DNA of 7,686 nt from Chloroflexota bacterium (GTDB lineage: Bacteria > Chloroflexota > Ktedonobacteria > Ktedonobacterales > Ktedonobacteraceae): the NCBI GenBank assembly GCA_021828635.1, contig JAJZEJ010000768.1, forward strand, positions 1 through 7,686, given 5' to 3'. Position 1 is the first letter of the stretch, and each line of letters starts with the position of its first letter. Shown here piece by piece: positions 1 through 7,005 of the stretch. A program made the position numbers and the translations under genes. The notes under the pieces were generated by a model. That model had not been told where the DNA came from and did no database searches. It was given only the letters and a program-made list of their open reading frames with translations.

Positions 1-1364
1 ATAGGTGTGGGTGCTTGGGCCGCGCTCGCGCCAAAGGAGATATCAAAAGAGACGATATCGAGATGAATATGCGCATGACCCGAAAACTCTGGCCCCCAGA
101 TGTGCAGATCGGCGCTGACATCAAAGTTGAGATGCTGAGTGCCAGACAAGTTGAACGTGTAGGAAATTCCTAGCTCCGCATGGGCTGTGGCATCGTAGTG
201 AAAGGGTTTCCAGGCAATCAGGAAGTCAATCGTGATATCAAACCACGCTTGCAGGTTATCGCTATTCCAGTTGGCCTGCACTTGCAAACCGGCCATTAGC
301 ATGGAAGTCGTCAAAGCGAAATATGCCCCGCCCTTGATGCTGAGCGTATCGTCAACCTGCCAGTTATAGCCCAGGCGTGGCACGCGCGGATAGTAGTCCG
401 GTATGTGAAAACTTGGGTGATAGCCGCCTAGCGTTTGCACAAATTCACCGGAATGGACACCGGCAAACCAGACATAAAAGGCAAAGCCGCCGGTGAGACG
501 GCACGCTGTAGAGATGAGATAGGAGGCCGAGGTCAATTGCGCACTCACACCCAGAAAACCTTGCGCGGGAACAAAGCTAATTTTGACAGCCATCTGCACC
601 TCGGCCAACGGCGTGACGGGAGGCTCATCAGGCACGGGCGGCGGCTGAAGCATGGTGGAGAGACCTAACACATCGATCTCAAGCTCGTTGCCAAAGGCGA
701 TTGCCAGCAGGACGAAAGAATCGATGATTTTGAACGATGTAAATTTGATGCCGATGGCAAAGAACATCTCACCAATATCTGGGGGAACGTACTTGTCGAG
801 TTGTTGTAGCTCGTTAGCCAGGTCTGTCGTACTTTTAGGCGGTGTATCACCTTTTACAGCCGCCGAGACGAGCGGGAACTGCGCCACCTGGCTGATATCT
901 GGCATCACCAATGAGCGATTGTAGCCAAAGCCTGCTGCCAGCCCGGTGATGAAGAAGAAAGAGGGACCACCGAGAGGGTAATCCAGCACGGCATAAATGA
1001 AAAGTGAGGTTGCACCGTTCACGACGGCATAGGAGCCGAGAGCCGAAAGGGTCAGTTCTTCAGCTTTGAGGACGGCTGCGCCATCGTATTCATCGTAGGG
1101 CTTGCCTTCGTAGGTTCCCTGTGTGCGTAAGAAGGCACCGCCGATCTCTATGGGGCCACTGGTATAATCGAGTCCCAGGCCGTGCAGGTCAAACTCAGGA
1201 GTAAATTTGCTGAGGGACGAGCCGAACGCGAGGCCATCGAGCGAGAGCGTGAGAATCGCCACCGAGAGTGAGGCATCTAGCAGGAACCAGGCGATCCCAC
1301 TATCATATTTCACGCCTACGCGCTTGAAATAGACCGGTCCAAACGACTTTTGCAGCGCGAACCA
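1..1364 (-). other. DUF6603 domain region (residues ~743-1196, truncated by window edge)
   Basis: About 454 residues with the alternating hydrophobic/polar pattern of beta strands and many Gly-Leu-Gly and aromatic turns. It opens with WFALQKSFGPVYFKRVGVKY and continues with a strand stating LLDASLSVAILTLSLDGL. A Pro-rich insert (LQPPPVPDEPPVTP, residues 981-994) separates two halves. The second half contains TGGFAFYVWFAG, GGYHPSF, YYPRVPRLGYNW and FLIAWKPFHYDA, and ends near LDIVSFDISFGA. The assignment rests on remembered family motifs rather than a search. Members of this family are usually long multidomain bacterial (and some fungal) proteins with this domain toward the C-terminus, which fits here. 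Confidence 0.78.
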
Positions 1365-3590
1365 TTTGGCATTGTCCGCCGATGTGACACCCGCTGCAGA
1401 GTTGCTAGCAGCATTGGTAGCAGCCGATGCAGCAGGTGCGGGGCTGGAAGTTGTTCCACTGCTGACAACTGGCACGGCCAGGATTTGCGGCGAGCCACCG
1501 AAATCCATAGAGGCCGAGAGATTGAAGCCCTTACTCAGATCTGTCTCTGGCAGCTTTGTCACTTCTGCAGGAACCAGCGTGTTGAAGTTTGTAACATCCT
1601 GTTGCTTGACCTCTTTGGATACCACGACCAATTGCAGATCATTGACCGTGATCGTCTGATCGGCTGGTAGCTCTTTGCCGACTAGAGGTAGGTTGGAAAG
1701 CGAGGGGATATTGGCGCTGATATCGAGACCTAAGAGGAAAGTTGATCCTGCACTACTTTTGTCGAAGGCAAAAATGACATCTTTCAAGTCAATAGTTAGT
1801 CCCTTTGGAACATAATCCGCCACCTCAGTAGAAATATCGGCCACCAGAGAGTGTATGCTGATGCTTTGTGGCGTGCCAGCATGGCTGTAGGTTGCGACGA
1901 AGGCTGTGGAGGTGTTCTTCTGGCTAAAGTGAAGATCAAATTGCAGTTCGTTGGTGGTGTCGCCAATCGTGATCTGTCCGCCAAAGCTCTTGGAATATTG
2001 CCCTTTAGCATCCTTTGTGATCACAATAGCAACGACTATAGCTACATCTTGACCATCAATTGGGAACTTTGCCGCACAGGTACAGGTGAAGTTCCCTGTC
2101 GTGCTGAACGCTATATCGATAGTATCAAGTGTAAGCCCCGCAAGCGGTGCTGGAAAAGTACTATCAATAGAAAATAGTGTAGCCAGACTTTGCATCAAGT
2201 TCCCGATGGGAAGAGGATTGGTACCAACTGTCTGCCCGTGAAATTGCCACGCTCCCGCTGTATAAGTAGTATCCATCGCAAATTTCGCATTGGCTAACTT
2301 GAAGCTGGCATCAAGAGAGCCAGTGACCCCACTGCTGTTCTTGACAATCTTAAAATCAAACGTCTCAAATCCCAGTGTCACACCCCTAACCTGCATCTTC
2401 TTCCCACCCGTACAATCAATATGAGCATCCAGAGTGTAGCTGCCACTATCCAATTGCACATTGAGTTGCGTAATATCCACTGCTGGAAAAGCATCTACAT
2501 CTACGCCCGCAAAATACTTTCCGAGTAATATCCGCAAATTGATAGGCTTCGAGGAAGGAAGGCTACCATCAAACTTCAAGGGTGGCAAGGAACCATGTAT
2601 GTCGAAGGTTATACCCTCGACAGTGATAGACCCGACTATGACAATGCTTTTGAGTTGTCTCTTAGCGATATCGAAGTCAATACTGACAGTACTTAACGCA
2701 GGCGCACTGATGCCAAGCTGATCTAATTCGTTTGTCTGTAAGCCAACTAGTTCGGCCAGCGTACTCAGGTTGGGGAGTGTCTGGCCTTTAGCCGCTACTA
2801 CATCCATTGTCCAGTCAGAGCTTTTCTGCAATGTCAGGCGTACAGTGAAATCTTGCTGCTGGATAGACAACGTAGCATTGATGGTACCATCGATAGTCGC
2901 CTGGAGGTTTCCGTTTTTCTGATGAGTAAATTGCGCGTTGAGCGTTATACTCACCTTTTGTAGCGCGGCAATGCTGTCGATAACCGACCAATCGGCGTTG
3001 CTAGCGGACGTAAACGTGCAGGAAGTGGTTGCGGTATCTCCAAAGCCAAAGGAGATGCTCAACGTTGTTGGTAGCACATTCTCGAAAATCGTCACGTTTG
3101 AGGGTAAGGAGGACAAGTAGGGTGCTAACTGAGAGTCGCTGATGAAATTGGCGATATCCTTCAGTGAAATTGGGTTGGCAGAGGATGTTTTGAGCGTGAA
3201 GGTAAGTTGCTGGGTGCTATCAAGCGTACCTGTTACCTCAATCGGACTGCTCCCAACGCTAAGAGTGCCATCAGCACTGAGTTGTGCCGCCAAAACCTGC
3301 TTCTCCTCAGTGAAGAGCAGTGTCACCTGGCCGATATGCACGCTACTCCCAGTGCCTCTGATCGGCCAGTCTTCATTGATGTTTCCCACAACCGTCAGTG
3401 TAGGTGTAGACCGTTGAGTGTCTAATGTGATCGTCGTGCCTGAGAAGCTCAGTTGCTTAGTGGGAAGCGTCTTCAGAAAATCCGCCAGGTAGCTAATCGC
3501 TGTGATAGTATCATTAGCCAGATTCAGAGCGAGACTACCGTTTTTATTCTCATTGTCGAGGATCGTTTTTAGCTGTGTCAGGCTTACCAT
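1..3590 (-). CDS. Giant modular protein with C-terminal DUF6603 domain, partial (3' end beyond left edge)
   Basis: Reading the minus strand from the ATG at 3590-3588 gives 1196 codons with no stop to base 1, so the C-terminus is outside the window. The start is well fixed: an in-frame TAA lies 9 nt upstream (3602-3600) and AAAGGA sits 5 nt before the ATG. The first residues (MVSLTQLKTILDNENK) are not a signal peptide. Residues about 27-700 form diverged alpha/beta modules. Residues 704-742 are an Ala/Ser/Thr/Pro linker. From about 743 the sequence matches my recollection of DUF6603, with motifs such as FDLHGLGLDY, LSALGSYAVV, ITGLAAGFGYNRSL, GGFAFYVWFAG and LGYNWQVDDTLSIKGG. The family has no known function, and I see no catalytic signature or clear membrane span. 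It follows the LamG gene after a 64-nt gap, probably on the same mRNA. Reality of the gene is near certain; the role is unknown. Confidence 0.95.
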   Translation of the reverse strand, partial: MVSLTQLKTILDNENKNGSLALNLANDTITAISYLADFLKTLPTKQLSFSGTTITLDTQRSTPTLTVVGNINEDWPIRGTGSSVHIGQVTLLFTEEKQVLAAQLSADGTLSVGSSPIEVTGTLDSTQQLTFTLKTSSANPISLKDIANFISDSQLAPYLSSLPSNVTIFENVLPTTLSISFGFGDTATTSCTFTSASNADWSVIDSIAALQKVSITLNAQFTHQKNGNLQATIDGTINATLSIQQQDFTVRLTLQKSSDWTMDVVAAKGQTLPNLSTLAELVGLQTNELDQLGISAPALSTVSIDFDIAKRQLKSIVIVGSITVEGITFDIHGSLPPLKFDGSLPSSKPINLRILLGKYFAGVDVDAFPAVDITQLNVQLDSGSYTLDAHIDCTGGKKMQVRGVTLGFETFDFKIVKNSSGVTGSLDASFKLANAKFAMDTTYTAGAWQFHGQTVGTNPLPIGNLMQSLATLFSIDSTFPAPLAGLTLDTIDIAFSTTGNFTCTCAAKFPIDGQDVAIVVAIVITKDAKGQYSKSFGGQITIGDTTNELQFDLHFSQKNTSTAFVATYSHAGTPQSISIHSLVADISTEVADYVPKGLTIDLKDVIFAFDKSSAGSTFLLGLDISANIPSLSNLPLVGKELPADQTITVNDLQLVVVSKEVKQQDVTNFNTLVPAEVTKLPETDLSKGFNLSASMDFGGSPQILAVPVVSSGTTSSPAPAASAATNAASNSAAGVTSADNAKWFALQKSFGPVYFKRVGVKYDSGIAWFLLDASLSVAILTLSLDGLAFGSSLSKFTPEFDLHGLGLDYTSGPIEIGGAFLRTQGTYEGKPYDEYDGAAVLKAEELTLSALGSYAVVNGATSLFIYAVLDYPLGGPSFFFITGLAAGFGYNRSLVMPDISQVAQFPLVSAAVKGDTPPKSTTDLANELQQLDKYVPPDIGEMFFAIGIKFTSFKIIDSFVLLAIAFGNELEIDVLGLSTMLQPPPVPDEPPVTPLAEVQMAVKISFVPAQGFLGVSAQLTSASYLISTACRLTGGFAFYVWFAGVHSGEFVQTLGGYHPSFHIPDYYPRVPRLGYNWQVDDTLSIKGGAYFALTTSMLMAGLQVQANWNSDNLQAWFDITIDFLIAWKPFHYDATAHAELGISYTFNLSGTQHLNFDVSADLHIWGPEFSGHAHIHLDIVSFDISFGASAAQAPTP
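1365..1481 (-). other. Ala/Ser/Thr/Pro-rich linker inside the DUF6603 protein
   Basis: Residues 704-742 are almost entirely Ala, Ser, Thr, Pro, Val and Asn, including SSPAPAASAATNAASNSAAG. This stretch separates the modular N-terminal part from the DUF6603 domain and is probably a flexible tether. The DNA is rich in GCT/GCA-type repeats, so copy number may vary between strains. Confidence 0.75.
1491..3512 (-). repeat. About six diverged alpha/beta protein modules (residues 27-700)
   Basis: The same pattern recurs: a strand, a short turn with Pro-Ile/Leu, a helix of the type xxLxxLaxxl, a Pro-containing turn, then a strand of the type Lxixxixixfd. I place the anchors near residues 27 (ITAISYLADFL), 141 (ISLKDIANFI), 272 (LPNLSTLAELVGL), 349 (PINLRILLGKYF), 459 (PLPIGNLMQSLATLF) and 580 (HSLVADISTEVADYV). 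Spacing is 77-131 residues. Several anchors follow an aromatic strand such as DWTMDV, AWQFHG or FDIHG. Sequence identity between copies is low, so this is a visual pattern, not an alignment score. There is no obvious DNA-level repetition, meaning the duplication is old. Confidence 0.5.
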
Positions 3591-3595
3591 AGCGT

Positions 3596-3601
3596 TCCTT
3601 T
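3596..3601 (-). promoter_or_regulatory. Ribosome binding site of the DUF6603 gene
   Basis: AAAGGA on the minus strand, 5 nt upstream of the ATG at 3590. It overlaps an in-frame TAA at 3602-3600, which rules out any longer N-terminus and fixes the start. Confidence 0.8.
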
Positions 3602-3610
3602 ACCTTCATC

Positions 3611-3635
3611 ACGCCTGAGATACTCTCTCAGGCGT
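3611..3635 (-). terminator. Perfect 10-bp inverted repeat between the LamG and DUF6603 genes (hairpin; terminator role doubtful)
   Basis: ACGCCTGAGA, a 5-nt loop (GAGTA on the minus strand), then TCTCAGGCGT. It lies about 20 nt after the LamG stop codon and about 20 nt before the DUF6603 start. No U-run follows the stem on the minus strand, so it is not a canonical intrinsic terminator. The downstream Shine-Dalgarno is outside the stem. It may be an mRNA-stabilising or processing hairpin that sets different levels for the two genes, or a weak or factor-dependent terminator. Confidence 0.5.
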
Positions 3636-3654
3636 TCGTCACTATGTCTTATCC

Positions 3655-6600
3655 TTATCGCTCTTCTTTCCTGACCTCTACCTCTAATTCCTGCACATCC
3701 GCTCGCACCGCCTTGACCTCCCACGAGAACGCGCCATAAGCTTTCGTGCCGTAGACCTTGAAGGTGCTATCGACAATCTCTTCGTGGCTCAATAGGAAGG
3801 GTTCGCGGCCTTTGGGCGTGAGCAGAACAGTACGGCCCTCCTGGCGTGTGAGCGCCTCAAAGTAATCGGGCAAATGGATTGTTGCCTGCCCATCCTCAAG
3901 TTGCGCCTGCCCGCGATAATACACACCCACCTCCGGTCCTTCCAGGCAGGCATGGATCAGGTGATGATCGGGTTTGCTTGGGTGATCGATAAGAAAATTC
4001 TTCGTTCCGGCAGAAAGAGTGCCTCCAACAGCCAGGTTTTTGTTGACAAACATACTGCTTTCGACAGATACGACGAATGCAACAGACTTATCGTTTCCGA
4101 CAGTTATGGTGCCGACAGTTATATCGCCAAATTCACAAGGGCTACTGGCGATAATAGAACTGGCAAAAATATTGCCTTTGGCAAAAATACTGCCATTGAC
4201 AGTAACAGTATTCGGTACAGCAGGGCCATCAGTAACAATAGCAGAGCCATTGGCAACAATAGTACCGACAGAAATAGCATTGAAAGTCCCGTTGCCCGCA
4301 AAAATATCGGCAAGAGGAACGCTTCCTGTAGCCGATGTGTTGGGAGTAATGAAATGGATGCCATCAGCAAGACCCTCAATGCGTTGTTTGCCGATATCGA
4401 CGCTACCCGTGAAATTCCCGTTGCCATTGAAATTTCCGGTACCGGCAAAGATGTCAATATCATCATCGGAGGTATGGTCAGTAGGGTTAATGTTACCAGT
4501 CTTGAAGTGGATACCATCTTCACGGCCTTCAATGCGCTCCCAGAAGCGGTTGTGGTGATGGAAGCGGATAGCAGGATATGTCGGTGGCAAGCTGGCAGGA
4601 GTCTCATCATCCTGATACAGTTCCAGGAAGAGAACTCTATTGAATTTATTTTTGGCGAACTGATCGTCATTTTTTTCGCTAAATTCTCTGCGCAGTTGCA
4701 GATGTGACGGCTGCTGATATGATGGTGATGAAACTGGTAATGAGGCTAGCAGCCCAGGATTACTAATCGTCAATGCGGCTGTCGGCGTGATCGTACCGAT
4801 GCCAACGCTGGAACCAGCACCAACGCTGCTCTCACGGAAGAGCAGTGGTGCCTTCTCTAGCGTGACGATAAATTGCCCATCCCAATAGCCGGAGATATTC
4901 TCATAGCGTAGGTAGAGATTGGTTTGACCAGAGGGCAGCGAGGAGATGATGTTGGTCAGGTTTAGTTGAATTGCCCCGCCTGCTGCCAGCGTGCTTTGAG
5001 ATTTTGGCATCACAATCCACTCAGGCGTCTGCCCCTGTCCTGATGGCGGAGTGATAACCCAATTAGAATCCGAGGCAGTAACCTGAATGGCGCTCACCTG
5101 GCTGAGCGTTCCCAATGCCCAATCCTCCCTCCCGTTGTCAGCTTGAACATCGAAGGAGAGAATGAAGCGCGAAGGCGTAATGCTATCTACCGGGTTGAGG
5201 GCAATAGAGCCGTCTGTCAAGGTATCAGCGAGACTCATAGTATTCGTGATGCGCAAGGTCAGGCTGTTTTCGCTCTGACCATCGTTCAAGATACTATTAA
5301 AGCCAACGCAGCTCACATGTAGAGGAATCTGTTTCTGACCGCGCTGATTGACGATGCTGAGATAAATCTGCCGAATACCTTTGAGCGGTGATGGGTCGTT
5401 GCCAAAGGTCATTTGCTGGTAGCGTAGCTCGACCCTCGTGCCACGCGCCCCACCTGCCCCGTTGGCAATCACATGTGGGAGCGTAATTGTTACCTTTGTG
5501 CCGGTCGCTAGCAATTGAGCCTGCGTACTCAAGAAATACACTACGGTTGTGCCATCTGGCTCCTGCTGATAGCCGATATTCCAGCCCTGTTGCTGCAAAG
5601 TGCTTTGGAGCGTTGATGCAGTGTCTATCGCAAAAGCTTGAATTGTGCCAGATAGCGTGGGTGTCTGAGACGGAGAGGCAGTCTGGGAAGTGGGCGGAAT
5701 ACCTGCCGCGAGGGATTGTCCTACAGCAGATGGTGGTGCGGGCGGAAGCGTTGGTGCAGTGAAAAATTGAAACGCCTCGGTCAAATTAATCGGTTGTCTT
5801 ACTATCTGAGTGCCTGTTTGCGTCAAGACTGTTGTAGGTCTCCCTGGCTTAACCAGAGGAAGCGCAAAAGCAGCATAAGAGAGATATGTTTTGGTTAGTT
5901 CGGATAAGGTACCTGGACGGAAACGCAAAGCGAAATGGTAATTGCTGGCTCCGGCGTCGATATTGGCGGGTGCGGTGAGATTGATTACCTGCCGTGAAGC
6001 GTTGCTAATCTCTACATAGAGCGTCTGACCAGCTGGATTGTCGGTAATGTCGAGTACCTCCTGCTGATCGCTGTTGTAGAGGCGAAAATCAATCGGATAG
6101 CTCTTGCGAAACGACGAAAGAGCCGTCTGGTCTGCCTCCATGTCGCGGGTGATGTCCGCTACGGAGAGCGCCTGATTGTAGACACGCACATGCGCAATGT
6201 TGCCCTGATAGCAATTCTTCCCGTCGGCGGTTGCCCCAATGGTGACAACGAAGCTGCTGGGAAGCGGGCTGCTTTTGCCAGAGCCACTGAGCCAGAGCGT
6301 GCCGTTGCGGTAGATATTCATGTTGCCGGTGGTAGCGTTCTTGGTAAAGGCCCAGCATACCCATGACCCTTTGAAATCCGTGGGCTGAGCAGCTTGCGAG
6401 ATGCTATCGTTGCCACAAGCAAAGTCTATGCTACCATCACCCCAGGGTACGCGGATACTGAGCGTTATTGCGCCGTTTTTGTCGTCTGCTTCGATGATAG
6501 CAGAGTTCTTGGGTAGCGTAGCACCACCATTAGCCCAGAAACTGACAGTAATTTCGTTGCCGACGGGAAGGCTGCCAGGAGGTAGACTGATGTACTGTGC

Positions 6601-6765
6601 ATTGCCATCGAGTTCCAGACTACTACCCAGCGTCTCGCTAGGAGGAGTCTGCGGCGTTCCCTGGACTGTTCCCTTGTTGCCATTACCAGATATGTCAGCG
6701 ACCGTGCCATCCGTAATTGTGTTGAGTGGCAGGTGTAGCAGTAGTCCTGTGCTAACAGTAATCAT
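3655..6765 (-). CDS. LamG-domain tail-fibre/adhesin-like protein (1036 aa)
   Basis: Complete gene starting at ATG 6765 behind AGGAGGA with 5-nt spacing; its ATG overlaps the stop of the 69-aa gene. No signal peptide. Residues about 8-210 are a LamG-like jellyroll (LLHLPLN at the start, then ADISGNGNKGTV, EITVSFWANG, WVCWAFTKN, GNIAHVRVYNQAL), a fold that often binds glycans. Residues 220-335 and 372-640 are beta-rich, Ig-like in pattern, separated by a Pro/Ser/Thr linker (336-370). Residue 653 onward is fibre-like: a VGIGTITPTAAL motif, two copies of a RIEGxxDGIHF module, and Gly/Asn/Ile/Val repeats (VNGSIFAKGNIFAS). A C-terminal domain begins KNFLIDHPSKPDHHLIHACLEGPEVGVYYRG. The architecture suggests an oligomeric receptor- or surface-binding fibre. 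I infer binding, not catalysis. Whether it sits on a phage-like particle or on the cell surface cannot be told from here. Confidence 0.96.
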   Translation of the reverse strand: MITVSTGLLLHLPLNTITDGTVADISGNGNKGTVQGTPQTPPSETLGSSLELDGNAQYISLPPGSLPVGNEITVSFWANGGATLPKNSAIIEADDKNGAITLSIRVPWGDGSIDFACGNDSISQAAQPTDFKGSWVCWAFTKNATTGNMNIYRNGTLWLSGSGKSSPLPSSFVVTIGATADGKNCYQGNIAHVRVYNQALSVADITRDMEADQTALSSFRKSYPIDFRLYNSDQQEVLDITDNPAGQTLYVEISNASRQVINLTAPANIDAGASNYHFALRFRPGTLSELTKTYLSYAAFALPLVKPGRPTTVLTQTGTQIVRQPINLTEAFQFFTAPTLPPAPPSAVGQSLAAGIPPTSQTASPSQTPTLSGTIQAFAIDTASTLQSTLQQQGWNIGYQQEPDGTTVVYFLSTQAQLLATGTKVTITLPHVIANGAGGARGTRVELRYQQMTFGNDPSPLKGIRQIYLSIVNQRGQKQIPLHVSCVGFNSILNDGQSENSLTLRITNTMSLADTLTDGSIALNPVDSITPSRFILSFDVQADNGREDWALGTLSQVSAIQVTASDSNWVITPPSGQGQTPEWIVMPKSQSTLAAGGAIQLNLTNIISSLPSGQTNLYLRYENISGYWDGQFIVTLEKAPLLFRESSVGAGSSVGIGTITPTAALTISNPGLLASLPVSSPSYQQPSHLQLRREFSEKNDDQFAKNKFNRVLFLELYQDDETPASLPPTYPAIRFHHHNRFWERIEGREDGIHFKTGNINPTDHTSDDDIDIFAGTGNFNGNGNFTGSVDIGKQRIEGLADGIHFITPNTSATGSVPLADIFAGNGTFNAISVGTIVANGSAIVTDGPAVPNTVTVNGSIFAKGNIFASSIIASSPCEFGDITVGTITVGNDKSVAFVVSVESSMFVNKNLAVGGTLSAGTKNFLIDHPSKPDHHLIHACLEGPEVGVYYRGQAQLEDGQATIHLPDYFEALTRQEGRTVLLTPKGREPFLLSHEEIVDSTFKVYGTKAYGAFSWEVKAVRADVQELEVEVRKEER
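3721..4008 (-). other. C-terminal fibre-cap domain of the LamG protein (residues ~920-1015)
   Basis: The motifs NFLIDHP, HLIHACLEGPEVGVYYRG, LPDYFEAL and RTVLLTP recur, as I remember, at the C-termini of many bacterial and phage tail-fibre-like proteins. There they often occupy the place where an autocleaving chaperone (peptidase S74) would sit. I do not see an S74-type extension after it: only about 20 residues follow, rich in Glu, Arg and Val (VQELEVEVRKEER). The domain probably caps or trimerises the fibre, but its biochemical role is not established. Confidence 0.6.
4279..4536 (-). repeat. Internal duplication in the fibre region: two RIEGxxDGIHF modules
   Basis: Copy 1 is residues 744-779 (ERIEGREDGIHFKTGNINPT, later DIFAGTGNFN). 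Copy 2 is residues 795-829 (QRIEGLADGIHFITPNTSAT, later DIFAGNGTFN). They align from RIEG through DIFAG-GxFN with only a short length difference, and the DNA is also visibly similar (for example the tcaatgcg block near 4528 and near 4376 on the plus strand). This is a tandem duplication of a fibre segment, as is common in tail fibres that vary in length. Confidence 0.75.
6136..6744 (-). other. LamG-like (concanavalin A-type jellyroll) domain, residues ~8-210
   Basis: The order of strands matches the Laminin_G_3 pattern: an opening LxLPLN strand, the D-xSGNGNxGTV loop, SLELDGNAQYISLP, EITVSFWANG, then WVCWAFTKNATTGNMNIYRNG, an IGATADG turn, and the closing GNIAHVRVYNQALSVADI. That closing strand, with 'VRVYN.AL...DI', is the clearest hallmark. 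The fold commonly binds carbohydrate or protein surfaces; the ligand here is unknown. The domain is at the extreme N-terminus, the opposite end from the fibre cap. Confidence 0.88.
6762..6765 (-). promoter_or_regulatory. ATGA stop/start overlap (translational coupling)
   Basis: The TGA of the 69-aa gene and the ATG of the LamG gene share bases as ATGA. This predicts coupled translation and points to functional partnership of the two products. Confidence 0.85.
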
Positions 6766-6971
6766 TGCAATCCTCCTATGCTCTCGGAGAGCTTTTCATT
6801 GTGGCCGTTTTTCGCGGATGTCGTGTGCTGCTGCTCTTCGTGCAAATGCGCGGTAGCCTGCTGCTGAATCTTTGCGATCAGCATATAGACACGGGCATAA
6901 GGCATCTGGCCCAGAGCCTCCAACACGGTATTGGTCTCTTCAAGTGTTAAGTTCAGTTGGATATTGCTCAT
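6762..6971 (-). CDS. Small conserved-looking protein upstream of the LamG fibre gene (69 aa)
   Basis: Begins MSNIQLNLTLEETNTVLEAL and continues GQMPYARVYMLIAKIQQQA, followed by a polar His/Gln/Lys/Ser tail. I chose the ATG at 6971 because AGAGGAGA (6983-6976) precedes it by 4 nt. A longer reading starting at 7064 would overlap the upstream gene by 59 nt and add an Arg/Leu-rich segment that looks like antisense-frame translation. The pattern 'L..eEtN.vLeALG.mPYarVy.LI.KIQ.QA' resembles small proteins I recall next to tail-fibre-like genes in cyanobacteria and cyanophages; none has a firm function that I know. Predicted fold: a short strand followed by two helices. It ends in the ATGA overlap with the LamG gene, so a chaperone, assembly or adaptor role for the fibre is plausible but inferred. 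Confidence 0.85.
   Translation of the reverse strand: MSNIQLNLTLEETNTVLEALGQMPYARVYMLIAKIQQQATAHLHEEQQHTTSAKNGHNEKLSESIGGLQ
6771..6777 (-). promoter_or_regulatory. Ribosome binding site of the LamG gene
   Basis: AGGAGGA with 5-nt spacing to ATG 6765. It lies inside the last codons (Ile-Gly-Gly) of the 69-aa gene, so that C-terminus is constrained by the ribosome binding site. Confidence 0.85.
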
Positions 6972-6975
6972 ATCT

Positions 6976-6983
6976 TCTCCTCT
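6976..6983 (-). promoter_or_regulatory. Ribosome binding site of the 69-aa gene
   Basis: AGAGGAGA on the minus strand, 4 nt before ATG 6971. It lies between that ATG and a possible earlier in-frame ATG at 6989, which decides in favour of 6971. Confidence 0.75.
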
Positions 6984-7005
6984 GCGCATAACAAGATGAT
7001 AGATT

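Noticed and set aside
652..3425. Several plus-strand open frames of 60-108 codons across the left half
   Set aside because: All are antisense to the continuous DUF6603-protein frame, lack ribosome binding sites and have no recognisable domains.
4119..4670. Minus-strand open frame of 183 codons in another frame of the LamG gene
   Set aside because: Leu/Met/Ser-rich composition typical of an out-of-frame reading of repetitive fibre sequence, no ribosome binding site.
3874..4707. Plus-strand open frame of 277 codons (and a nested one at 4019-4558)
   Set aside because: It lies wholly antisense to the fibre region of the LamG gene. The opposite strand codes a convincing fibre protein with recognisable motifs, and the Asn/Gly/Ile-biased composition of that region removes stops from other frames. 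No ribosome binding site or family resemblance.
6780..6796. Plus-strand hairpin gctct-cgg-agagc followed by tttt, resembling a terminator
   Set aside because: The stem is only 5 bp and lies inside the minus-strand 69-aa gene, with no plus-strand gene upstream to terminate.
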